The notes: generated from the letters alone by a model not told the origin. DNA of 5,218 nt from Flavobacteriia bacterium (GCA_018500075.1 JAHBAN010000102.1:1-5218), one strand, 5' to 3'. Shown: positions 1 through 5,218, counted from the first letter of the stretch. Program-made: numbers and translations.

Positions 1-1231
1 CATAGGCCGCTTTATGGATCCGCTTCATGGTCGCCATATCCATCGGCGTCTTGCCGGCTGTCTCGGAAACAATCTCGATCCCCGTCATAAGCCCGTGTCC
101 GCCGCGCACATCCCCGATGATGTCGTATTTCGCGGCCAGCTTAAGCGCCCCGTCATATAGCTGCTTGCCGCGCGCCGCGGCGTTTGTCTTGGTATCGAGC
201 CGCAAGGTCTCGCTCAAAGTCGCCGTCACAGCCGTCGCACCAACAGGATGGGCCGAATAGGTATAGCCGTGGAAAATCCCCGCCTCGCCCTTGGTATCTT
301 TCTCAAACACATCCGCCACAGCCTCGCTCATCAGCGCCGCTCCGACAGGGAAATACCCCGAGGTGATGCCCTTGGCCGTGCTCATCATATCCGGCTGCAC
401 GCCCCAATGCCGCGCGCCGCTCCAATGCCCCGTGCGCCCGAAACCCGTGATCACCTCGTCAGAGATCATCAGGATCCCGTGCCGCGTGCATATCTCGCGC
501 AAGAGCGGCATCAGGCTTTCATGCGGCACAATAACACCGCCCGCGCCCTGGATCGGCTCCATGATAAACGCCGCAATCGTATTGGCCCCCTGAAAGGTGA
601 TCTCGTCTTCCATGGCCTGCGCAATATTCTGCGCCAGCTGTGCCGGGTCGGTCTCGTTAAAGGGGTTGCGATAGGTATAGGGGCTTGGCAAATGGAAACA
701 GCCGGGCAAAAGCGGCTCATAAGCGATGCGGAACCGGTTGTTCCCGTTCACACTTGCCCCGCCAAAATGCGTGCCGTGATAGCCCTTCTTGAGGCTGAGA
801 AACTTGGTGCGCGTCGGCTCGCCCTTGATGCGGTGATACTGCCGCGCCAGCCGCAAGCAGGTCTCCACAGAGTCAGAGCCGCCCGAGGTGAAAAAGACCC
901 GCCCCATGCCATCTTCCTTGAAGAATTCGCGCACCGCATAAGAGGCTTCAATCGCCGTCGGGTTGCTCGTCCCTGCAAAGGCCGAGTAATAAGGCAGCTC
1001 GTATAGCTGCTTGGCAATCGCGTCCTTCACAACATCGTTTGAGTAACCAAGGTTCACACACCACAAGCCACCCACAGCATCGACAACTTCCGCCCCGTCC
1101 AGATCGGTGATTTTCACTCCTTCGGCTGATTTGATAATCGTCGGCGGATGCTCAAGGCTGTCGCCCGGCGCGCCCATCGGATGCCACATATGGCGGGCAT
1201 TGTTCTCTTTGAGGAAGTTATCGTCTTTCAT
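1..1231 (-). CDS. Class III PLP-dependent aminotransferase (omega-amino acid:pyruvate type), C-terminus cut by window edge
   Basis: Cytoplasmic fold-type I transaminase that moves an amino group from an omega-amino acid or amine (taurine, beta-alanine or similar) to a keto acid, probably pyruvate. About 410 codons are visible; relatives run to about 450-460, so roughly 50 residues lie beyond the left edge. Seen in order: N-terminal ENNARHMWHPM (9-19); GGLWCVNLGY (54-63) and F85, matching substrate-pocket residues W60 and F88 of the Chromobacterium omega-transaminase; SGGSDSVET (116-124) phosphate-binding loop; GYHG (150-153) stacking Tyr; EPIQGAGG (225-232); DEVITGFGRTG (258-268) with the PLP-pairing Asp258; Schiff-base Lys287 in STAKGITSGY; HGYTYSAHP (321-329). 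The reading frame is open throughout. Start chosen at 1231 because GGAGAG lies just upstream; an in-frame ATG at 1243 has no Shine-Dalgarno. Resembles taurine:pyruvate aminotransferases, but the substrate cannot be fixed: the C-terminal substrate Arg lies outside the window and no taurine genes are visible. Confident in the family, not the substrate. Confidence 0.93.
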   Translation of the reverse strand, partial: MKDDNFLKENNARHMWHPMGAPGDSLEHPPTIIKSAEGVKITDLDGAEVVDAVGGLWCVNLGYSNDVVKDAIAKQLYELPYYSAFAGTSNPTAIEASYAVREFFKEDGMGRVFFTSGGSDSVETCLRLARQYHRIKGEPTRTKFLSLKKGYHGTHFGGASVNGNNRFRIAYEPLLPGCFHLPSPYTYRNPFNETDPAQLAQNIAQAMEDEITFQGANTIAAFIMEPIQGAGGVIVPHESLMPLLREICTRHGILMISDEVITGFGRTGHWSGARHWGVQPDMMSTAKGITSGYFPVGAALMSEAVADVFEKDTKGEAGIFHGYTYSAHPVGATAVTATLSETLRLDTKTNAAARGKQLYDGALKLAAKYDIIGDVRGGHGLMTGIEIVSETAGKTPMDMATMKRIHKAAY

Positions 1232-1235
1232 CGCG

Positions 1236-1241
1236 CTCTCC
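1236..1241 (-). promoter_or_regulatory. Ribosome binding site that decides the aminotransferase start
   Basis: Read on the minus strand this is GGAGAG, with 4-6 nt before the ATG at 1231. It overlaps the alternative in-frame ATG at 1243, which is preceded only by TTGCCCG with no purine-rich match to the 16S tail. This favours the shorter protein beginning MKDDNFL. Confidence 0.6.
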
Positions 1242-1257
1242 ATCGGGCAAATCCATA

Positions 1258-1269
1258 ATTTGATCAAAT
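1258..1269. promoter_or_regulatory. Perfect 12-bp palindrome ATTTGATCAAAT, candidate operator
   Basis: ATTTGATCAAAT is identical to its reverse complement. It overlaps the putative -10 box and start point of the aminotransferase promoter and ends 26 bp before its start codon. Short AT-rich dyads centred on GATC and placed here are typical of operators for dimeric regulators such as GntR-family proteins, which often control transaminase genes; the family assignment is inference. The half-site GATCAAA recurs at 1356-1362, 94 bp away, about nine helical turns. It is too short to be a useful terminator and has no loop. Confidence 0.4.
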
Positions 1270-1294
1270 CTAGCACGCCGCCCGATTCTGTCCA
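1267..1294 (-). promoter_or_regulatory. Candidate sigma-70-type promoter for the aminotransferase
   Basis: On the minus strand, TGGACA (1289-1294) resembles a -35 box and TAGATT (1267-1272) a -10 box, separated by 16 bp. Transcription would begin near 1260, giving a leader of about 30 nt before the ATG at 1231. The fit is visual only. The overlap with the palindrome at 1258-1269 makes repression at this promoter plausible. Confidence 0.4.
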
Positions 1295-1436
1295 GCGTGA
1301 TTACGCAGAGTCGCGCGCAGAAATCTCCCGACAGCCCGCTTGACCTCCGATCGCCGATCAAACCGATAAATCGCCCGTTCTTTTGGCCTTTTCACCCCGC
1401 CCACGGGACCGCCCTCGCCAGACCAGCCCCTCCGCC

Positions 1437-1464
1437 TTGACCCCGAACTGCAATCGCTTAGGGT
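1437..1464 (+). promoter_or_regulatory. Weak candidate promoter for the waaA-like/lpxK unit
   Basis: TTGACC (1437-1442) matches the -35 consensus at five of six bases. TAGGGT (1459-1464), 16 bp downstream, matches the -10 consensus at only three. The predicted start near 1471 would leave a leader of about 90 nt that includes the short ORF at 1496-1564. Offered because some promoter is expected in this gap; the weak -10 makes it tentative. Confidence 0.25.
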
Positions 1465-1495
1465 TGTCTGGCTCGCACTGCAAAAGGGCCTCGCC

Positions 1496-1564
1496 ATGGC
1501 ACAGCGCCGTCATCGTCTAGAAAAACCCGCTATTTTGGCGCGCAGCCGCGAGGCGGGTGCGTGA
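1496..1564 (+). CDS. Possible 22-codon leader ORF coupled to the waaA-like gene
   Basis: Small, basic ORF starting with ATG at 1496, preceded by AAGGG 7 nt upstream. It encodes MAQRRHRLEK followed by 12 further residues rich in Arg and Ala. Its TGA (1562-1564) shares a base with the ATG at 1564 of the next gene, the same TGATG junction used between that gene and lpxK, so translational coupling is possible. The same frame is open back to 1370 with C/G-leaning third positions but has no ATG, GTG or TTG before 1496. An alternative reading is that it is the displaced N-terminal segment of the waaA-like gene: canonical WaaA proteins begin with a hydrophobic then basic stretch that the downstream ORF lacks. 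It could also be chance. No homology is recognised. Confidence 0.2.
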   Translation: MAQRRHRLEKPAILARSREAGA

Positions 1565-2775
1565 TGCCCCCCCTTTTATCAAGCCTTGTCACACGCCCGC
1601 TTGCCTCTGGCGAGACCTCCCAAAAAGACGGCAGGGCACAGCCCCTCCCGGTTGATCTCTGGTGCCACGCAACAGAGCCGGCCCATGTCCCGGCCTTTTT
1701 ACAGCTGCGCCGCAGCCTTTCTCTGGAGCGCCCCGATCTCACCTGCCTCATCACAACAGATGGCAGCCTGGAAAAACCGGATGGATTGGACGCCGCCCTC
1801 AACTGGGCCAGCATCGCACGCAACAGCGGCGCCATCGCGTCTTTCTTTGCCCAATACGCCCCGCGGCTTTGCCTCTGGGCCGGAGGCTGGCTCAACCCGC
1901 CGCTCATTCAAGACGCCGACAAACGCCGCATTCCCCTGATCCTGATCGACGCCCATGCCGCAGGCTTCCAAACCAACCTGTGGCGCGGACAGGGCCTCTC
2001 TCAACGGCGCAGCCTGAAAGTGTTTTCAAGTTTTCTGGCCCGCGACAGCGAAGCCGAAACAGTTCTGCGCAAAATGGGAGTCGATGCGCGCGACATCTTT
2101 ATCGCCGGGCGGATGCAGCAAGGCGTGCCGTCCCTGCCCTGCCCCGAAGCGGATCTCGCAGATCTCTCTGCCGCACTCAACTCGCGCCCCGCCTGGCTCG
2201 CCGCCTGCGCCCGCGCCGGAGAGCTTTATATTCTCCTCGCAGCACATCTCAAGGCCAGCCGCGCCGCCCATAGGCTCCTGCTGATCCTTGTGCCCGATGA
2301 CGAAACCGAGGCAGACGCCTTCAAAGACGCCCTCGACCATCACCAACTCCGATATACCGTCTGGCCCGACACCGAAGGTCTCGGCGATGAAACAGCGCAG
2401 GTTCTTCTGGCCGAAGATCCCCACGAGCTGGGCCTGTGGCTCCGCCTGTGCCCGGTCAGCTTCATGGGCGCCTCTCTTGTTTCGGGCTTCGGCGGTCACA
2501 ATCCTTACGCCGCCGCCAACCTCGGCTCGGCGATCCTCTATGGGCCGAATGTTGGCAAATATCTCGAAAGTTACTCCCGTTTTGCCGCCGCAGGTGGCGC
2601 GCGGATCGTGCGTGATATAGACACGCTCACAGCCGCACTCATCCAGCTGTCCGCACCCGACCGTGCCGCACAAATGGCGATGGCCGCATGGGAAATCGCC
2701 ACCGAAGGCGCCGATGTCACAGACCGGATCACATCCCTGGTGCATGACGCGCTGGATCATTTGGAGACTAACTGA
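1561..2775 (+). CDS. WaaA/KdtA-like glycosyltransferase (3-deoxy-D-manno-octulosonic acid transferase family), divergent in its active-site motifs
   Basis: 404 residues, against about 425 for E. coli WaaA, which adds Kdo from CMP-Kdo to lipid IVA at the inner membrane. The two-domain GT-B layout can be followed along the whole length: WCHA (34-37), RRIPLILIDAH (122-132), a LARDSEAETVLRKMGV segment (159-174), RPAWLAA (209-215), LLLILVP (239-245), EDPHELG (285-291), FMGASLV (301-307), GGHNP (311-315) and YGPN (327-330). Diagnostic residues are missing: HSVSVGE is HATEPAH (36-42), ETELWPN is AGGWLNP (107-113), STHEGEE is CARAGEL (216-222), PRHPER is PDDETE (245-250), and the Glu after GGHNP is Ala317. 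The N-terminal membrane segment of the family is also absent. GTG at 1561 (7 nt after GAGG) or ATG at 1564 (10 nt) may be the start; numbering uses 1561. The frame is intact, so this is a diverged gene rather than a fresh pseudogene. It overlaps lpxK by one base. Family call is firm, Kdo transfer doubtful. Confidence 0.85.
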   Translation: MMPPLLSSLVTRPLASGETSQKDGRAQPLPVDLWCHATEPAHVPAFLQLRRSLSLERPDLTCLITTDGSLEKPDGLDAALNWASIARNSGAIASFFAQYAPRLCLWAGGWLNPPLIQDADKRRIPLILIDAHAAGFQTNLWRGQGLSQRRSLKVFSSFLARDSEAETVLRKMGVDARDIFIAGRMQQGVPSLPCPEADLADLSAALNSRPAWLAACARAGELYILLAAHLKASRAAHRLLLILVPDDETEADAFKDALDHHQLRYTVWPDTEGLGDETAQVLLAEDPHELGLWLRLCPVSFMGASLVSGFGGHNPYAAANLGSAILYGPNVGKYLESYSRFAAAGGARIVRDIDTLTAALIQLSAPDRAAQMAMAAWEIATEGADVTDRITSLVHDALDHLETN

Positions 2776-3746
2776 TGCAAGCGCCCCGCTTCTGGTTCCG
2801 CCCGCAAAGCTGGCAGTCGCTGCTGCTCGCCCCGCTCGGCGCGCTCTATGCGCTCGGCACATCCCGCAGGCACGCCCGCGGCCACCCCCTCAAACTGACA
2901 CCACCCGTAATATGCGTCGGCAACATCAACGCAGGCGGCACCGGCAAAACACCGACCGTCATCTACCTCGTCGAGGCGCTTAAGGCCCTCGGGCACACTC
3001 CGATCATTGTCTCCCGCGGCTACGGCGGCACGCTGCAAGGCCCCGCCCGCGTCGATCCGCGCAAGCAGTCTGCCGCCGATGTCGGCGACGAACCGCTGCT
3101 CCTGGCCGCCTTTTGCCCCGTCATCGTCGCCAAATCGCGCCATGAGGGGGCCAAGCGCGCCGCAGAAGACGGCGCAAGCGTCATCCTCTTTGACGACGGC
3201 CTGCAAGACCCCTCTGTCCACAAAGACCTCTCCTTTGTTGTTGTCGATGCCAAACACGGCTTTGGCAATGGCCGCTGCATCCCCGCAGGCCCCCTGCGCG
3301 AGCCTGTTGCAACCGGCCTCGCCCGCGCCGATGCGCTGATCACAATCGGCGCCGCCGCCGAGCAGGCCGCCTTCAAAGCGCCCCTGACCCTGCCCCGCTT
3401 TGAAGCCACCCTCGCGCCGCTCCCGACAGGCATGGACTGGACAGGAACCCGCGTTCTCGCCTTCGCCGGCATAGGCCATCCCGAAAAATTCTTCACAACC
3501 CTGAAATCCCTTGGCGCAACCATCATCCACGCCGAGGCTCTGGCCGATCACCAGCCCCTCACCTCGGCCCTCATGTCCCGCCTGCTGGCAGACGCCAAAC
3601 GCCACAACGCCCGCCTTGTCACCACAGAAAAAGATGCCGTCCGCCTGCCCCAAAGCCTGCGCCATGAGGTGCTCACCCTGCCGGTCCGCCTCAAAGTCGA
3701 TAAGACATCCGAGCTGACAGCCCTCTTGGAAACCCTGGGCCCCTAG
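2775..3746 (+). CDS. lpxK: Tetraacyldisaccharide 4'-kinase LpxK (lipid A biosynthesis)
   Basis: Membrane-associated kinase that transfers the ATP gamma-phosphate to the 4' position of the tetraacyl disaccharide-1-phosphate, giving lipid IVA. The 323 residues match the usual family length. Visible features: an aromatic, amphipathic N-terminus (PRFWF, 4-8, then LLLAPLGALYALG) that anchors LpxK to the inner membrane; Walker A GNINAGGTGKTP (49-60); SRGYGG (80-85); VGDEPLL (103-109); the catalytic FDDGLQDP segment (139-146) with the paired Asp residues; GNGRCIPAGPLREP (164-177); FAGIGHPEKFF (230-240); ADHQ (257-260); TTEKDAVRL (283-291). All key motifs are intact. The ATG at 2775 overlaps the upstream TGA (TGATG), and GGAG at 2763-2766 gives an 8-nt spacer, so both genes are probably translated from one message with coupling. 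lpxK is normally single-copy and essential where lipid A is essential. Confidence 0.97.
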   Translation: MQAPRFWFRPQSWQSLLLAPLGALYALGTSRRHARGHPLKLTPPVICVGNINAGGTGKTPTVIYLVEALKALGHTPIIVSRGYGGTLQGPARVDPRKQSAADVGDEPLLLAAFCPVIVAKSRHEGAKRAAEDGASVILFDDGLQDPSVHKDLSFVVVDAKHGFGNGRCIPAGPLREPVATGLARADALITIGAAAEQAAFKAPLTLPRFEATLAPLPTGMDWTGTRVLAFAGIGHPEKFFTTLKSLGATIIHAEALADHQPLTSALMSRLLADAKRHNARLVTTEKDAVRLPQSLRHEVLTLPVRLKVDKTSELTALLETLGP

Positions 3747-3789
3747 CCCTCTGTGCGCCCTTTTTCTTTCCAGAAATATCCCGGGGAGC

Positions 3790-3810
3790 GCGAGGGGCAG
3801 CGCCCCTCGC
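3790..3810. terminator. GC-rich hairpin downstream of lpxK, between convergent genes
   Basis: GCGAGGGGC (3790-3798) pairs perfectly with GCCCCTCGC (3802-3810) around the 3-nt loop AGC. It lies 43 nt after the lpxK stop and is followed on the plus strand by a TTTTT run at 3821-3825, about 10 nt past the stem, further than in a textbook intrinsic terminator. The element may serve both strands. Its flank (AAATATCCCGGGG) and core resemble a dispersed intergenic element I recall from roseobacters, so it may be a genomic repeat as well; that needs a genome search. Confidence 0.55.
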
Positions 3811-3815
3811 CTTGG

Positions 3816-3842
3816 TCGGATTTTTGCAAAGCAAAAATTCGA
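3816..3842 (+). terminator. Second hairpin, 12-bp stem with AAA loop
   Basis: TCGGATTTTTGC (3816-3827) pairs with GCAAAAATTCGA (3831-3842) around a 3-nt AAA loop. One pair, G3819 with T3839, is a G-U wobble in plus-strand RNA but becomes an A-C mismatch in minus-strand RNA, so the fold is better in the lpxK orientation. The T-run is inside the stem rather than after it. It ends 7 nt before the last base of the CoA-transferase stop codon and, with the hairpin at 3790-3810, forms a tandem transcription-ending or mRNA-protecting structure between two converging units. Confidence 0.5.
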
Positions 3843-3848
3843 ACCGGC

Positions 3849-4961
3849 CTAGCCGTCCTCGCCCAGCTTCGGCGAAGGCCGTTTCAGCGCAAGCTCGGCG
3901 TCACTAAAGACAAAAGGCGATCGCACACTCGGGATCCCGTCAAGCTCGATCTGCATCCCCCGCGCCTTCACCTGCGGATCGGCAAAAACCTCTGCCATAT
4001 TGTTGATCGGGCCGGCCGGTATCCCCTCCGCCTCACAGCCCTCCAGAAGCGTGGCCTTGGTCTGCTTGACGGTCTGCGCCATCAGAAGCGCAATCATCGC
4101 AGGCCTGTTGGCAACACGGTCGGCATTGGTCAGATAGTCGGGGTGCTCCTTCATCCAGCCAAGACCCAAAAGGTCGCACAGCCGGCGGTATTGCCCGTCA
4201 TTGCCCGTGGCAATGATGATATGCCCATCCTGACAGTCAAAGACCTGATAGGGCGTGAGGTTGGGGTGGTAGTTGCCGGTCCGTCCCGGCGGCGTGCCGG
4301 TGGTCAGATAGTTCAACCCCTGGTTCGCCGTCACAGCCACAGCCACATCCAGCAGAGCCATATCGATATGCTGCCCCCGCCCCGTTCGGTCGCGCTGGTA
4401 GAGGGCGGCCAACACCCCGGCAACAGAGTAAACCCCGGTAAACACATCGGTCATGGCAACGCCCGCGCGCTGCGGCTGGCCGTCAGGTTCGCCCGTAATC
4501 GACATCAGCCCCGACATCCCCTGAATGATATAGTCATAGCCCGCCCGATGCGCATATGGCCCGGTCTGGCCAAAGCCGGTGATCGAGCAATAAATCAGCC
4601 GCGGGTTGATCTTGGCAAGGCTCTCATAATCCAGCCCATATTTCGCCAGACCGCCCAGCTTGAAGTTCTCGATCAGGATATCCGCATCCTTCACCAGCGC
4701 GCGCACCTGCGCCTGCCCCTCGGGCGTGCGAAAATCGATCACAACACTCGACTTGCCACGGTTACAGGAGTGGAAATAAGAGGCGGATTTCTCCGCGCCC
4801 CGCTCCACAAAGGGAGGTCCCCACTGGCGGGTGTCGTCGCCCTGCGGCGCCTCGACCTTGATCACATCCGCGCCAAGGTCCGCCAGCGTCTGGCCCGCCC
4901 AGGGGCCAGCCAGAATCCGCGCAAGCTCAACAACCTTCAGGCCGTCCAGAGGGGCAGCCAT
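3849..4961 (-). CDS. Family III CoA-transferase (CaiB/BaiF family)
   Basis: Cytoplasmic enzyme moving CoA between carboxylic acids through an aspartyl-CoA anhydride intermediate; the substrate pair is unknown. The 370 residues are complete, slightly shorter than the usual 380-430. Seen: N-terminal PLDGLKVVELARILAGP (4-20) and LADLGADVIKVE (26-37), the family signature; NRGKSSVVID (67-76); ADILIENFK (93-101); NPRLIYCSITGFGQTGPY (119-136); GYDYIIQGMSGLMSITG (141-157); Asp172 in MTDVFTG, aligned with the catalytic Asp169 of formyl-CoA transferase; TPYQVFDCQDG in the middle; and GIPAGPINNMAEVFADPQVKARGM near the C-terminus, the conserved substrate-proximal block. ATG at 4961 lies 3 nt after the stop of the upstream DsbA-like gene, so the two are very likely co-transcribed. 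The upstream Shine-Dalgarno is weak (GGGA), fitting translation that depends on the preceding gene. Specific names such as succinyl-CoA:mesaconate or formyl-CoA transferase cannot be justified. Confidence 0.93.
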   Translation of the reverse strand: MAAPLDGLKVVELARILAGPWAGQTLADLGADVIKVEAPQGDDTRQWGPPFVERGAEKSASYFHSCNRGKSSVVIDFRTPEGQAQVRALVKDADILIENFKLGGLAKYGLDYESLAKINPRLIYCSITGFGQTGPYAHRAGYDYIIQGMSGLMSITGEPDGQPQRAGVAMTDVFTGVYSVAGVLAALYQRDRTGRGQHIDMALLDVAVAVTANQGLNYLTTGTPPGRTGNYHPNLTPYQVFDCQDGHIIIATGNDGQYRRLCDLLGLGWMKEHPDYLTNADRVANRPAMIALLMAQTVKQTKATLLEGCEAEGIPAGPINNMAEVFADPQVKARGMQIELDGIPSVRSPFVFSDAELALKRPSPKLGEDG

Positions 4962-4964
4962 GGC

Positions 4965-5218
4965 TCAATTCCCGAGCTGTGCGTCGATGACGTCACGCAG
5001 CTTGGCATAGTTGTTGCCAGTCACACGCTCGGCCCCGATGATGAACGACGGTGTCGAGTCGATCCCGTCTGTCTCGGCATTTTCCTGATACCAGGCAATC
5101 AGGCTTTGCGCCTTGTCCTGATCCTCAAGACAGGCATCAATCGCCTCCGAGGACAGCCCCGCAACACGGGCGATTTTGCGCAAACCATCCGCCATCTGCA
5201 CAGGGTCGCCACCGCCCA
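4965..5218 (-). CDS. DsbA-family thiol:disulfide oxidoreductase, C-terminal part only
   Basis: The last 83 residues of a gene entering from the right edge; the frame is open to position 5218 (…GGGDPVQMADGLRKIA), and the GTG at 5201 and ATG at 5195 are internal codons, not starts. The helical stretch GLRKIARVAGL, a Cys in AIDACLEDQDKA, and the ending DGIDSTPSFIIG with the cis-proline loop (TPS), then NNYAKLRDVIDAQLG, are the usual C-terminal pattern of periplasmic DsbA-like thioredoxin-fold proteins. The active-site CXXC and the signal peptide would be in the missing N-terminal part, so catalytic competence cannot be judged. It is followed after 3 nt by the CoA-transferase. The cis-Pro context fits disulfide oxidoreductases better than the DsbA-like hydroxychromene carboxylate isomerases. 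Confidence 0.85.
   Translation of the reverse strand, partial: GGGDPVQMADGLRKIARVAGLSSEAIDACLEDQDKAQSLIAWYQENAETDGIDSTPSFIIGAERVTGNNYAKLRDVIDAQLGN

Larger units (their letters stand above)
1232..1560. other. Divergent intergenic region between aminotransferase and waaA-like gene
   Basis: About 330 bases separating two divergently transcribed units. The part next to the aminotransferase is relatively AT-rich and holds a promoter-like pair and a palindrome. The middle (about 1340-1370) has three copies of CCGAT at 1347, 1354 and 1363, and a second copy of the palindrome half-site GATCAAA at 1356-1362. The part next to the waaA-like gene holds a weak plus-strand promoter candidate and a frame open from 1370 to 1564 that lacks a conventional start except an internal ATG at 1496. 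No tRNA, riboswitch or strong hairpin was recognised. Confidence 0.7.

Noticed and set aside
248..1006. 252-codon plus-strand ORF antisense to the aminotransferase
   Set aside because: It is the complement of a clear PLP-enzyme reading frame with intact motifs. The predicted protein is Arg/His/Pro-rich with no recognisable domain, the usual shadow pattern in GC-rich DNA.
1258..1269. FNR/Crp-type site reading of TTGATCAA
   Set aside because: FNR sites need TTGAT and ATCAA separated by four bases; here the half-sites are fused with no spacer, so the dyad geometry is wrong.
1347..1367. Three CCGAT direct repeats
   Set aside because: Five-base units with unequal spacing (7 and 9 bp) in GC-rich DNA are expected by chance; nothing ties them to a promoter.
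1270..1497. 75-codon minus-strand ORF in the divergent intergenic region
   Set aside because: Ser/Arg/Gly-rich with no domain. It would end inside the likely aminotransferase promoter and has no convincing ribosome site; treated as chance.
1567..1573. Run of seven C just after the waaA-like start, possible phase-variable or slippage tract
   Set aside because: The tract lies downstream of the TGA that ends the upstream frame, so slippage there would not join the two frames. A 7-mer is unremarkable in GC-rich DNA.
2026..2862. 278-codon minus-strand ORF antisense to the waaA-like gene and the lpxK start
   Set aside because: The opposite strand carries recognisable family blocks through this stretch. 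The antisense product is Gly/Ala/Cys-rich with no domain and would cross the waaA-lpxK junction.
2757..3665. 302-codon minus-strand ORF antisense to lpxK
   Set aside because: It lies wholly over the lpxK motifs on the plus strand. The translation is low-complexity Gly/Ala/Asp and matches nothing I recognise.
3737..3765. GGGC/GCCC mini-stem followed by TTTTT directly after lpxK, as an intrinsic terminator
   Set aside because: Only four pairs with a 16-base loop, partly inside the lpxK stop region; far weaker than the hairpins at 3790-3842.

Overview
The window looks like chromosomal DNA of an alphaproteobacterium, most likely Rhodobacterales (Roseobacter group). The reasons are its GC-rich, C/G-ending codons, a waaA-like/lpxK pair of alphaproteobacterial style, a class III omega-aminotransferase of the type common in roseobacters, and a GC-rich hairpin in the gap between convergent genes that resembles intergenic elements I recall from that group. 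The taxonomic call is inference; no rRNA or marker gene is present. I see no mobile element, CRISPR array, tRNA or prophage gene.

Layout. (1) Positions 1-1231, minus strand: a class III PLP-dependent omega-amino acid:pyruvate-type aminotransferase whose C-terminus runs off the left edge. (2) Positions 1232-1560: a divergent intergenic region. It holds a plausible minus-strand promoter with a perfect 12-bp palindrome overlapping its -10 box, a weaker plus-strand promoter candidate, and a possible 22-codon leader ORF whose stop overlaps the next gene's start. (3) Positions 1561-3746, plus strand: a two-gene lipid A unit, a WaaA/KdtA-like glycosyltransferase overlapping lpxK by one base (TGATG). 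(4) Positions 3747-3848: a short gap between convergent genes with two strong tandem hairpins. (5) Positions 3849-5218, minus strand: a family III (CaiB/BaiF) CoA-transferase lying 3 nt downstream of the C-terminal part of a DsbA-like thiol-disulfide oxidoreductase that enters from the right edge.

How the genes relate. LpxK phosphorylates the lipid A disaccharide to give lipid IVA, the normal acceptor for the Kdo transferase WaaA, so the central pair encodes consecutive steps of Kdo-lipid A synthesis, at least by descent. The notable point is that the WaaA-like protein keeps the fold and length of the family but lacks nearly all of its diagnostic catalytic and nucleotide-binding motifs. It is probably not a standard Kdo transferase. 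The aminotransferase and CoA-transferase are metabolic genes with no obvious link to the lipid A pair.
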